From NCBI RefSeq assembly GCF_001514145.1, contig NZ_KQ948661.1:434001-498000 (forward strand): a stretch of DNA of 64,000 nt, given 5' to 3'. The position numbers and the translations under genes are program-made. Shown here in pieces: positions 14,152 through 21,282 of this stretch. The DNA comes from Streptomyces canus. Its GTDB lineage: Bacteria; Actinomycetota; Actinomycetes; Streptomycetales; Streptomycetaceae. How positions within the stretch are numbered: position 1 is the first letter of the stretch; the number at the start of each line of letters is the position of its first letter. Under the pieces are notes generated by a model. That model did no database searches. It had not been told where the DNA came from and saw only the letters and a list, made by a program, of their open reading frames with translations.

Positions 14152-15041
14152 GTCTCGCACCGCGAGCCGTCCTGGTTCACCGCACCACGGAGTACGAGGA
14201 GTTGGTGGCCCACCACGGCACCCACGGCCAGGCCGCCTTCTTCCTCTCCTCCCGGGGCCGGGACATCGCGGAGGTCGCCGAACGTCACGAGCGCACCCGG
14301 CGGGCGCTCGCCGAGGTGACCTCCGCCATTCCGCTGACCTGGCGTCAGGCGCGGGTGGAGCGGACCGACCTGGACCGCTTCCTGTTCGCGCCCGAGGACG
14401 TGGTGGTCGTGGTCGGGCAGGACGGTCTGGTGGCCAACGTGGCCAAATACCTCGCCGGACAACGGGTGGTGGGCATCGACACCGACCCCGGCCGCAACCC
14501 CGGTGTCCTGGTACGCCACCGTCCCGCACAGGCCGCGGCCCTGCTCCCGGCGGCCTTCGACACCACCGTGGACGAACTCACCATGGTCGAGGCCGTCGCC
14601 GACGACACACAACGGCTCCTCGCCCTGAACGAGATCTACCTGGGCGCCGCCGGACACCAGACAGCCAGATACCGCCTGGGCCTGGAGGACGACGGGGGTG
14701 TCGTCGAGGCCCAGGCTTCGTCCGGGGTGCTGGTGGGGACGGGGACCGGGGCCACCGGCTGGCTCCGCTCGCTCTGGCAGGAGCGGGGCGGCCGGCTGCG
14801 GCTGCCGGGCCCGACGGAGGACCGCCTCCTGTGGTTCGTACGGGAGGCATGGCCCTCCCCCGCCACCGGAACGTCCCTGGTCGCCGGCGAGCTCCCCGCC
14901 CGCGCCCGCCTCCGCCTCACCGTCGAGTCCGAACGGCTGATCGCCTTCGGGGACGGGATGGAGGGGGACGCGGTGGAGCTGACCTGGGGACAGACGGTGG
15001 AGGTGGGGGTGTGCGGGGAGCGGTTGCGGTTGGTGGGGTGA
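14148..15041 (+). CDS. NAD kinase-like (DgkB/NADK fold) protein
   Basis: A 297-residue protein with the NAD/diacylglycerol kinase fold. Visible equivalents of NAD-kinase motifs are VVVVGQDGLVANVAKYL near 83-99 (GQDG in place of the usual GGDG), VVGIDTDPGRNPG near 104-116, LLALNEIYLG near 158 (the NE motif) and GVLVGTGTGATGW near 190. The last stands where NAD kinases have a Ser/Thr-rich STPTGSTAY-like segment. It is therefore a divergent member; true NAD kinase activity is plausible but unproven. GTG 14148 overlaps the SPFH stop (GTGA), showing translational coupling. A perfect hairpin terminator begins at the stop codon. Confidence 0.65.
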   Translation: MSLAPRAVLVHRTTEYEELVAHHGTHGQAAFFLSSRGRDIAEVAERHERTRRALAEVTSAIPLTWRQARVERTDLDRFLFAPEDVVVVVGQDGLVANVAKYLAGQRVVGIDTDPGRNPGVLVRHRPAQAAALLPAAFDTTVDELTMVEAVADDTQRLLALNEIYLGAAGHQTARYRLGLEDDGGVVEAQASSGVLVGTGTGATGWLRSLWQERGGRLRLPGPTEDRLLWFVREAWPSPATGTSLVAGELPARARLRLTVESERLIAFGDGMEGDAVELTWGQTVEVGVCGERLRLVG

Positions 15042-15070
15042 GGGGTGACCGGCAGGTCACCCCTCACCCC
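15035..15070. terminator. Perfect 16-bp hairpin between convergent operons
   Basis: GGGGTGAGGGGTGACC (15035-15050), loop GGCA, GGTCACCCCTCACCCC (15055-15070). The left arm includes the TGA stop of the NAD-kinase-like gene, and pnkp ends 11 bases to the right. There is no U-tract, as is usual in Streptomyces. It can serve both directions. Confidence 0.75.
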
Positions 15071-15080
15071 GACCCGCGGC

Positions 15081-17660
15081 TCACAGCCGTGGGTCGACCG
15101 GCTCCGACTCCAGCGCCAGCACCCCGAACACCGCCTCGTGGACCCGCCACAGCGGCTCGCCCTCCGCCAGCCGGTCCAGGGCCTCCAGGCCGAGGGCGTA
15201 CTCGCGGATCGCGAGGGAGCGCTTGTGGTTCAGGAACCTCCTGCGCAGCCGGTCGAGGTTCTCCGGGCGGGTGTACTCGGGGCCGTAGATGATCCGCAGG
15301 TACTCCCGGCCGCGGCACTTGATGCCGGGCTGGACCAGGCGGCCCTCGGTACTGCGGACCACCGCGCCGAGCGGCTTGACGACCATGCCCTCGCCGCCGC
15401 GGCCGGTCATCTCCAGCCACCAGTCGACGCCCGCCCGCACCGACTCCGGGTCGCCGGTGTCGACGTAGAGGCGCCGGGTGGTCTGGAGCAGGCCGCTGCC
15501 GTCGTGCTCCACCAAGCGGTCCAGCAGGGCCAGCTGCTCGTCGTGCGGGAGCGCGGCGAGGCTGCGGCCCTGGACCGCGAGGATCTGGAACGGCGCCAGG
15601 CGGACGCCGTCCAGGCCGTCGGTGGTCCAGCAATAGCGCCGGTACGCGTCGGTGAACGCGCCCGCGGCTTCGGCCCGTTCGCGCTGGCGGGCCAGCAGGT
15701 CCGTCACATCCACGCCCCGGTCGGCAGCACCCCGGAGCGCGGCCAGCGCACCCGGGAACACCGCGCCGGACGCGGCGCCGACGGCCGCGTACTGCGACCG
15801 CAGCAACCCCGAGGCCTTCAGCGACCACGGCATCAGCTCGGCGTCCAACACGAGCCAGTCCGTGTCGAGTTCGGACCACAGGCCCGCCTCGCCGATCGCA
15901 GAACGCAGCCGGTCCAGGATCGCCTCCGTCACCGACTCGTCGTCGAAGAACGGGCGGCCGGTCCGCGTGTACAGCGAGCCGGTCGGGCCTCCCCCACTCT
16001 CGGCTGCGCTCGAGCGGGAGGTGCCCCCAACGCCGAAGCGCTTGCGGGCCGTCTCCGCGTCCCGGCAGACCAGGGCCACCGCCCGCGAGCCCATGTGCTT
16101 CTCCTCGCACACGACTCGCTCGACACCGTCCTGCGCGTACTGCGCGAAGGCCTCGGCGGGGTGCTCCAAGTACCCCTCGAGGTGACTGGTGGCCGTCGGT
16201 GCCATGGTCGGCGGGAGGTACGGCAGCAGCCGCGGGTCCACCGCGAAGCGGCTCATCACCTCCAGGGCCGCGGCCGCGTTCTCCTCCCGGACGGCGACCC
16301 GGCCCGCGTGCCGGGTCTCGACCGCCCTGCGGCCGTGCACGTCGGCCAGGTCCAGCGGCCGGCCGTCCTGCCCGCCGGGCGCCTCCGACTTCAGCGGCTT
16401 CGTCGGCTCGTACCAGACCCGCTCCGCCGGTACGTCGACCAGCTCGCGCTCCGGCCAGCGCAGCGCCGTGAGCTTGCCGCCGAAGACCGCTCCGGTGTCC
16501 AGGCAGATCGTGTTGTTGAGCCACGTCGCCTCCGGGACCGGGGTGTGGCCGTAGACCACGGCCGCGCGGCCGCGGTAGTCCTCCGCCCACGGGTAGCGCA
16601 CCGGCAGGCCGAACTCGTCGGTCTCTCCGGTGGTGTCGCCGTACAGGGCATGCGAGCGGACCCGTCCGGAGGTGCGGCCGTGGTACTTCTCGGGCAGACC
16701 GGCGTGACAGACGACCAGGCGGCCGCCGTCGAGGACGTAGTGGCTGACCAGGCCGTCGATGAACTCCCTCACCTCGGACCGGAACTCGTCCGAGACGCTC
16801 TCCATCTGCTCGATGGTCTCCGCGAGGCCGTGGGTGTGCTGGACCTTGCGGCCCTTCAGGTACCGGCCGTACTTGTTCTCGTGGTTGCCCGGCACGCACA
16901 GCGCGTTGCCCGACTTGACCATCGACATCACGCGCCGCAGCACTCCGGGGCTGTCCGGGCCGCGGTCGACGAGGTCGCCGACGAAGACCGCGGTACGGCC
17001 CTCGGGGTGGACGCCGTCGGTGTAACCCAACTTGCCGAGCAGCGACTCCAGTTCCAAGGCGCAGCCGTGGATGTCGCCGACGATGTCGAAGGGGCCGGTC
17101 AGGTGGGTCAGGTCGTTGAAGCGCTTCTCGGTGACGACGGTGGCGTTCTCGACGTCCGCCACGCCGCGCAGGACGTGCACCTTGCGGAAGCCCTCGCGCT
17201 CCAGGCGGCGGATCGATCGCCGCAGTTCACGGATGTGGCGCTTGATGACCCGGATCGGCATGTCGGCCCGGTCGGTGCGGGCCGCGTTGCGCTCGGCGCA
17301 CACCTCCTCGGGCACGTCGAGGACGATGGCGATGGGCAGCACGTCGTACTTCTTCGCCAGGTCGATCAGCTGCCGTCGGCTGTCCTCCTGCACACTCGTC
17401 GCGTCGACGACCGTGCGGCGGCCGGCGGCCAGGCGCTTGCCCGCGATGTAGTGCAGGACGTCGAAGGCGTCCTTCGTCGCGCCCTGGTCGTTCTCGTCGT
17501 CGGAGACCAGGCCCCGGCAGAAGTCCGAGGAGATCACCTCGGTCGGCTTGAAGTTCCGGCGGGCGAAGGTGGACTTGCCGGAACCCGAGGCGCCGACGAG
17601 GACGACGAGGGAGAGGTCGGTGACGGGAAGAGTCCGTCCCGTGCGCGGGATCTCGGTCAT
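15081..17660 (-). CDS. pnkp: Polynucleotide kinase-phosphatase-ligase (bacterial Pnkp) of RNA repair
   Basis: An 859-residue three-module RNA end-healing and sealing enzyme. The N-terminal 5'-kinase has P-loop GASGSGKST at 23-31. The central metallophosphatase, which removes 2',3'-cyclic or 3' phosphates, has GDIHGC near 193, GDLVDRGPDSPG near 230 and GNHENK near 255. The C-terminal ligase-type adenylyltransferase has the nucleotidyl Lys in KHMGSR near 520, GEGMVVKP near 757 and PGIKCRGREYLRI further on. In the Clostridium thermocellum system, the ligase module seals only in complex with Hen1, which is encoded just upstream here with an ATGA overlap. Oddity: residues about 544-558 are encoded by a dispersed Streptomyces repeat inserted in frame. 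Confidence 0.9.
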   Translation of the reverse strand: MTEIPRTGRTLPVTDLSLVVLVGASGSGKSTFARRNFKPTEVISSDFCRGLVSDDENDQGATKDAFDVLHYIAGKRLAAGRRTVVDATSVQEDSRRQLIDLAKKYDVLPIAIVLDVPEEVCAERNAARTDRADMPIRVIKRHIRELRRSIRRLEREGFRKVHVLRGVADVENATVVTEKRFNDLTHLTGPFDIVGDIHGCALELESLLGKLGYTDGVHPEGRTAVFVGDLVDRGPDSPGVLRRVMSMVKSGNALCVPGNHENKYGRYLKGRKVQHTHGLAETIEQMESVSDEFRSEVREFIDGLVSHYVLDGGRLVVCHAGLPEKYHGRTSGRVRSHALYGDTTGETDEFGLPVRYPWAEDYRGRAAVVYGHTPVPEATWLNNTICLDTGAVFGGKLTALRWPERELVDVPAERVWYEPTKPLKSEAPGGQDGRPLDLADVHGRRAVETRHAGRVAVREENAAAALEVMSRFAVDPRLLPYLPPTMAPTATSHLEGYLEHPAEAFAQYAQDGVERVVCEEKHMGSRAVALVCRDAETARKRFGVGGTSRSSAAESGGGPTGSLYTRTGRPFFDDESVTEAILDRLRSAIGEAGLWSELDTDWLVLDAELMPWSLKASGLLRSQYAAVGAASGAVFPGALAALRGAADRGVDVTDLLARQRERAEAAGAFTDAYRRYCWTTDGLDGVRLAPFQILAVQGRSLAALPHDEQLALLDRLVEHDGSGLLQTTRRLYVDTGDPESVRAGVDWWLEMTGRGGEGMVVKPLGAVVRSTEGRLVQPGIKCRGREYLRIIYGPEYTRPENLDRLRRRFLNHKRSLAIREYALGLEALDRLAEGEPLWRVHEAVFGVLALESEPVDPRL
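15986..16030. repeat. Dispersed Streptomyces repeat inserted in frame within pnkp
   Basis: The sequence contains CCTCCC...CTCGAG...GGGAGG symmetry: CCTCCC at 15988-15993, CTCGAG at 16009-16014 and GGGAGG at 16016-16021. Flanks are GGCCTCCCCCACTCTCGG and GGGAGGTGCCCCCA. From memory this is a common intergenic repeat of Streptomyces chromosomes. Here it is 45 bases, exactly 15 codons, read on the minus strand as a Gly/Ser-rich stretch (GGTSRSSAAESGGG). It sits between conserved ligase-module segments, probably in a surface loop. Confidence 0.65.
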
Positions 17661-19135
17661 ACCGCCTTCGCCTCCTTCTCGGTCCTGATCACAGCTGTGC
17701 TCACTTCAAAAATGGCCATCTGGGTGGGCGGTCCCACCTCCGGGTCGTCCGGTCCCACCGGCCTGAACTCCACGTCGTATCCGTGCCGTTCGGCCACCGA
17801 GGAAGCCCAGGCCCGGAACTCCTGCCGCGTCCACTCGAAGCGGTGGTCGCCGTGCCGGACGTGCCCGGCCGGGAGCGACTCCCAGCGGACGTTGTACTCG
17901 ACGTTCGGGGTGGTCACGAGGACGGTCCGCGGGCGGGCCGCGCCGAACACCGCGTACTCCAGGGCGGGCAGCCTGGGCAGGTCGAGGTGCTCGATCACCT
18001 CGCTGAGCACGGCGGCGTCGTACCCCTTGAGCCGCTTGTCGGTGTACGCCAGCGAGCCCTGGACGAGCTGGACGCGGGAGGCCATCCGCTCCCCCATGCG
18101 GTCCAGCTTCAGCCGCCGGGAGGCGATGGTGAGGGCCCGCACCGACACGTCGACGCCGACGATCTCGGTGAACTTCGGGTCCTTGAGCAGTGCCTGCACC
18201 AACTGGCCCTGTCCGCACCCGAGGTCGAGGACGCGGGCGGCGCCGGCCGCGCGCAGCGCCTCCAGGATGGCCTCACGGCGCTGGACGGCGAGCGGGGTCG
18301 GCTTCTGCTCGGTCTCGGTCTCCGCCTCGACGGCGTTGTCGATGTCCTCGACCTCGCTGTCGTCGGCCTCGGCGAGCCGCACCAGCTCCAGGCGTTCCAT
18401 CGCCTCACGCGTCAGCGACCAGCGGCGGGACAGATAACGGCTGGTGATCAGCTTCTGCTCCGGGTGCGCGGGCAGCCAGCCCTCACCGGCCCTGAGCAGC
18501 TTGTCGACCTCGTCGGGGGCCACCCAGTAGTGCTTGGCGTCGTCGAGGACGGGCAGCAGGACGTACAGGTGGCGGAGGGCCTCGGCGACGGTCAGCTGCG
18601 TGGACTCCAGTTCGAGGCGGACATAGCGCGAGTCGCCCCACTCGGGGAACTCGGTGTCCAGCGCGACCGGTTCGGCCGTCACGGTCCAGCCGAGCGGCTC
18701 GAACAGGCGGCGTACGAGTTCCGGGCCGCCGCGGGCCGCCACAGCGGGCACCTCGATGCGCAACGGCCGTGTCCGCGAAGGAAGTTCGGGCTTGGCGCTG
18801 CACACCCCGCGCATCGCGCTGGAGAAGACCGCGCTCAGCGCCACCGCGAGCAGCGAAGACGCCGCGTAGGGGCGGTCGTTGACGTACTGCGCGAGCGTCG
18901 CGTCCGGGGCGCCGCCGCGCCCTTTGCCCTTGCCGCGCCTGACCAGGGCCACCGCGTCGACCTCCAGCAACAGCGCCGCAGTGCACCGCTGATCGTCCGC
19001 CTCGGGGTACAGGACGTGCGCCCTGCCGTACGAGGTGGAGAACGCCTGAGCCTTCTCGGGATGCTTGTGCAGCAGGTAGCCGAGGTCGGTGGCGGGGCGC
19101 TCGGGAGTGCCGGTGGTACTGATCGTCAGAAACAT
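17657..19135 (-). CDS. hen1: Bacterial Hen1: 3'-terminal RNA ribose 2'-O-methyltransferase
   Basis: A 492-residue protein. The C-terminal half is a SAM-dependent methyltransferase that puts a 2'-O-methyl on the 3' end of a broken RNA before sealing, so that the repaired RNA resists the same ribotoxin. Motifs are VLDLGCGQGQ near 301-310 (SAM loop), SEVIEHLDL near 377 and HGDHRFEW near 425-432. The Glu/His residues of the last two match the Mn2+-binding set of Hen1. The N-terminal half is the bacterial domain that partners and activates the Pnkp ligase module. ATG 19135 is preferred over an in-frame ATG 33 bases upstream because it gives the usual MFLTISTT start. Its stop overlaps the pnkp start (ATGA). 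Confidence 0.9.
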   Translation of the reverse strand: MFLTISTTGTPERPATDLGYLLHKHPEKAQAFSTSYGRAHVLYPEADDQRCTAALLLEVDAVALVRRGKGKGRGGAPDATLAQYVNDRPYAASSLLAVALSAVFSSAMRGVCSAKPELPSRTRPLRIEVPAVAARGGPELVRRLFEPLGWTVTAEPVALDTEFPEWGDSRYVRLELESTQLTVAEALRHLYVLLPVLDDAKHYWVAPDEVDKLLRAGEGWLPAHPEQKLITSRYLSRRWSLTREAMERLELVRLAEADDSEVEDIDNAVEAETETEQKPTPLAVQRREAILEALRAAGAARVLDLGCGQGQLVQALLKDPKFTEIVGVDVSVRALTIASRRLKLDRMGERMASRVQLVQGSLAYTDKRLKGYDAAVLSEVIEHLDLPRLPALEYAVFGAARPRTVLVTTPNVEYNVRWESLPAGHVRHGDHRFEWTRQEFRAWASSVAERHGYDVEFRPVGPDDPEVGPPTQMAIFEVSTAVIRTEKEAKAV

Positions 19136-19178
19136 GCGAGTGGCCTCTCCGGCCGGTGGACAGGACATTGACGCCGTA

Positions 19179-19243
19179 CGTGCGAAGGCCCCCGAGGACG
19201 GTGATCCCGGGGGCCGGCAGGACGACGTCCTCAGCTTCGCACG
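19179..19243 (-). promoter_or_regulatory. Nested inverted repeats in the hen1-pnkp leader
   Basis: Outer arms CGTGCGAAG (19179-19187) and CTTCGCACG (19235-19243) are perfectly complementary. Inside, GAGGAC (19194-19199) pairs with GTCCTC (19227-19232). Alternatively GGCCCCCG (19187-19194) pairs with CGGGGGCC (19208-19215). The outer/middle arms and the inner hairpin share bases, so at least two folds compete. The element lies 44 bases upstream of the hen1 ATG. It could be a terminator for the LLM gene, an attenuator, or a leader RNA sensed by the repair enzymes. Confidence 0.5.
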
Positions 19244-19256
19244 ATCCGTCCGACCT

Positions 19257-19281
19257 GCGCCTTCGATTAATCGAAAGGCGC
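19257..19281 (-). terminator. Hairpin after the LLM gene with a 14-bp perfect palindrome core
   Basis: GCGCCTTCGATT (19257-19268) faces AATCGAAAGGCGC (19269-19281), with one unpaired A/T. The centre TTCGATTAATCGAA (19262-19275) is a perfect palindrome. It begins 8 bases after the LLM stop codon, a typical terminator position. The perfect core could also be a protein-binding site in front of hen1. Confidence 0.55.
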
Positions 19282-19289
19282 CGAGCCGA

Positions 19290-20213
19290 TTACGGCAGCT
19301 GCGACTGGACCTGCGCGGAGATCAGCTCCAGGTGGTCCAGGTCGTCGAGGTCGAGGACCTGGAGGTAGATCCGGCGCGAGCCCACGGCGGCATAGCGGCC
19401 GATCTTGTCGACGACCTCGGCGGGGGTGCCGGCCAGGCCGTTGGCCTTGAGCTCCTCGACCTCGCGGCCGATGGCCGCAGCACGACGGGCGACCTCCTGG
19501 TCGTCCTTGCCGACGCAGACGACGAGCGCGTTGGAGAAGGTGATCGCGTCGGCCGCGCGGCCCGCCTCCTGGGCGGCGGCACGGACCCGGCCGAACTGCG
19601 CCTCACTGTCCTCGGGCGAGGCGAACGGCATGTTGAACTCGTCGGCGTAGCGCGCGGCGAGGCGCGGGGTACGGGTCTTGCCGTGGCCGCCGATCAGCAC
19701 GGGGATCTTGTTCTGGGCGGGCTTGGGGAGCGCGGGCGACTTCGTGAGCTGGTAGTGCTCGCCGTGGAAGTCGAAGGTCTTGCCGGGCTCGGTGGCCCAC
19801 AGGCCGGTGACGATCTCCAGCTGTTCCTCCAGGCGGAGGAACTTCTCCTTCGGGAACGGGATGCCGTACGCCGCGTGCTCCTCCGCGAACCAGCCGGCGC
19901 CCAGGCCCAGTTCGACGCGGCCGCCGGACATCTGGTCGACCTGGGCGACCTGGATGGCGAGGACGCCGGGGAGCCGGAAGGTGGCCGCGGTCATCAGGGT
20001 GCCGAGGCGAATGCGCTGGGTCTCACGGGCGAGGCCGGCGAGGGTGATCCATGCGTCGGTGGGGCCGGGGAGACCGTCGGCGTCGCCCATCTTCAGGTAG
20101 TGGTCGGAACGGAAGAACGCGTCGAAGCCGAGGTCCTCGGTGGCCTTGGCGACGGTGAGGAGGGTGTCGTAGCTCGCGCCCTGCTGGGGCTCGGTGAAGA
20201 TGCGGAGATCCAT
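19290..20213 (-). CDS. LLM class F420-dependent oxidoreductase
   Basis: A 307-residue luciferase-like TIM-barrel oxidoreductase. Most actinomycete members of this subgroup use deazaflavin F420 as hydride carrier. The N-terminal MDLRIFTEPQQGASYDTLL, GFDAFFRSDHYLKMG near 35, the central LGLGAGWFAEEHAAYGIPF near 105 and KIPVLIGGHGKTRTPRLAARYADEFN near 160 (only parts quoted here) follow the family pattern. The ATG at 20213 was chosen over an upstream ATG because it gives the conserved start and has a GGAGT-type ribosome site. The substrate is unknown. It is followed by a hairpin and then by hen1 on the same strand. Confidence 0.8.
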   Translation of the reverse strand: MDLRIFTEPQQGASYDTLLTVAKATEDLGFDAFFRSDHYLKMGDADGLPGPTDAWITLAGLARETQRIRLGTLMTAATFRLPGVLAIQVAQVDQMSGGRVELGLGAGWFAEEHAAYGIPFPKEKFLRLEEQLEIVTGLWATEPGKTFDFHGEHYQLTKSPALPKPAQNKIPVLIGGHGKTRTPRLAARYADEFNMPFASPEDSEAQFGRVRAAAQEAGRAADAITFSNALVVCVGKDDQEVARRAAAIGREVEELKANGLAGTPAEVVDKIGRYAAVGSRRIYLQVLDLDDLDHLELISAQVQSQLP

Positions 20214-20265
20214 GACTCCATCCTGCACGCCGGGGTTCGCCTTGGCCCCATCGGTCCCCGGTGGG

Positions 20266-20293
20266 TGCAGGCCGGTGGGGGCTGGTCGCGCAG
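20266..20293 (-). repeat. Partial copy of a dispersed Streptomyces intergenic repeat
   Basis: Read on the minus strand, the segment begins CTGCGCGACCAGCCCCCACC. That is the 3' half of a repeat I know from many Streptomyces intergenic regions (GGGGCGCGGGGAACTGCGCG... type). The 14 bases CTGCGCGACCAGCC recur in the copy at 28278-28291 in the opposite orientation. Here the 5' half is missing. It sits between the LLM and DUF6099 genes. Confidence 0.55.
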
Positions 20294-20312
20294 CCGCCGG
20301 ACAACAGGACCC

Positions 20313-20777
20313 TCATCCCGCCTCCGGCAACTCGTCTCCCCTGTCCGCCAGTCTTCGCAGCATCTGCAGCACCCGGTCCCGCGACTCGTCCGCCGCGTCG
20401 ATCGCCTCCATGCACTGCCAGTACGTCGTCTCGTCGTCCGCCGCGGACGCGAGGCCGACCAGGGCTATGCCCACCTCACCGAGGAGGCCGCCGAGGCACA
20501 GGAGGGCCTGGCGGGCGTCGCCGAGTTCGGTGAGCTGGGCGGCCCGCAACTCCGCCAGGGCGATGTCGGGGCGGTCGAGGACACCGCAGCCGCGACCCGC
20601 CAGTTCGGTCAGCCCCAGGGCCTCGCCCCGGAGTTCGGGGGGTCCGGCGACCGCGAGGCGGCTCCCTATCGCCTGGGCCAGGGCCTGTGCCTGCCACACC
20701 TCCGCCATGACCTGAGGCGCCTCGCCGCCCCCGGCCAGGGCACGCCTGCTCGTCACGATGAGCCGCATCGCGTCCAT
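20313..20777 (-). CDS. DUF6099 family protein
   Basis: A 154-residue protein that I recognise as DUF6099, a Streptomyces family of unknown function. It is predicted all-helical, with a conserved middle (AEVWQAQALAQAIGSRLAV, GPPELRGEALGL) and a conserved end (TTYWQCMEAIDAADESRDRV). No signal peptide, membrane segment or catalytic motif is seen. The 178 bases between its start and the MazG stop are unusually AT-rich and probably carry its promoter, but no convincing -35/-10 pair stands out. Confidence 0.65.
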   Translation of the reverse strand: MDAMRLIVTSRRALAGGGEAPQVMAEVWQAQALAQAIGSRLAVAGPPELRGEALGLTELAGRGCGVLDRPDIALAELRAAQLTELGDARQALLCLGGLLGEVGIALVGLASAADDETTYWQCMEAIDAADESRDRVLQMLRRLADRGDELPEAG

Positions 20778-20955
20778 CGGCTGCCCCCGTCTGTCCCGGC
20801 GTACCCCCGGGCACGTCCGCCCGAACCTGCCTGTCCACTACCCAGAGTGAGCTCGCTCGGAACGAAAAACCAGAGGTAGACGGAAATCTGTGGACAACAA
20901 ATCGGTTTCGGGCCAACTTTTCATCACGGAGAGTGAAAGAGGACTGAACCCTTCC

Positions 20956-21282
20956 TTACGGCGCCGGAAACCTCCGCTCGTTCCGGTCGATCTTCGCGTC
21001 CAGCGCGGCCAGTGGATCGACGCCGAGCACCTCGCACAACTGGAGCAGATACGCGAGCACATCGGCGATCTCGTCCGTGACGCGGTGCGCGGTGCCGGGG
21101 TCGTCCATGACCCGCGCCGACTCCTCGGGAGTCAACCACTGGAAGATCTCGACCAGTTCGGAGGCCTCCACACTGAGCGCGGCGACGAGGTTCTTGGGGG
21201 TGTGGTACGGCTGCCAGTCGCGGGCGGCCGCGAACTCGGCCAGCCGGCGCTGCAGTTTCGCCACGTCGAGAGGTTCTGTCAC
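20956..21282 (-). CDS. MazG-like nucleotide pyrophosphohydrolase
   Basis: A 108-residue all-alpha NTP pyrophosphohydrolase of the short MazG/dCTPase type. The metal-binding pattern E39-x2-E42 ... E71-x2-D74 is visible in SVEASELVEIFQW and DEIADVLAYLL. Family members hydrolyse dNTPs or damaged NTPs to monophosphate and pyrophosphate. The GTG start at 21282 overlaps the stop of the ATPase gene upstream (GTGA), so the two are translationally coupled. In-frame codons further upstream belong to the ATPase gene. The coupling points to a shared job, perhaps nucleotide control under DNA damage or phage attack, but no evidence in the sequence decides. Confidence 0.8.
   Translation of the reverse strand: MTEPLDVAKLQRRLAEFAAARDWQPYHTPKNLVAALSVEASELVEIFQWLTPEESARVMDDPGTAHRVTDEIADVLAYLLQLCEVLGVDPLAALDAKIDRNERRFPAP

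Noticed and set aside
15045..18437. A plus-strand open frame of more than 1100 codons opposite pnkp and hen1
   Set aside because: The true minus-strand genes contain every catalytic motif of their families, while this frame is compositionally biased and motif-free.
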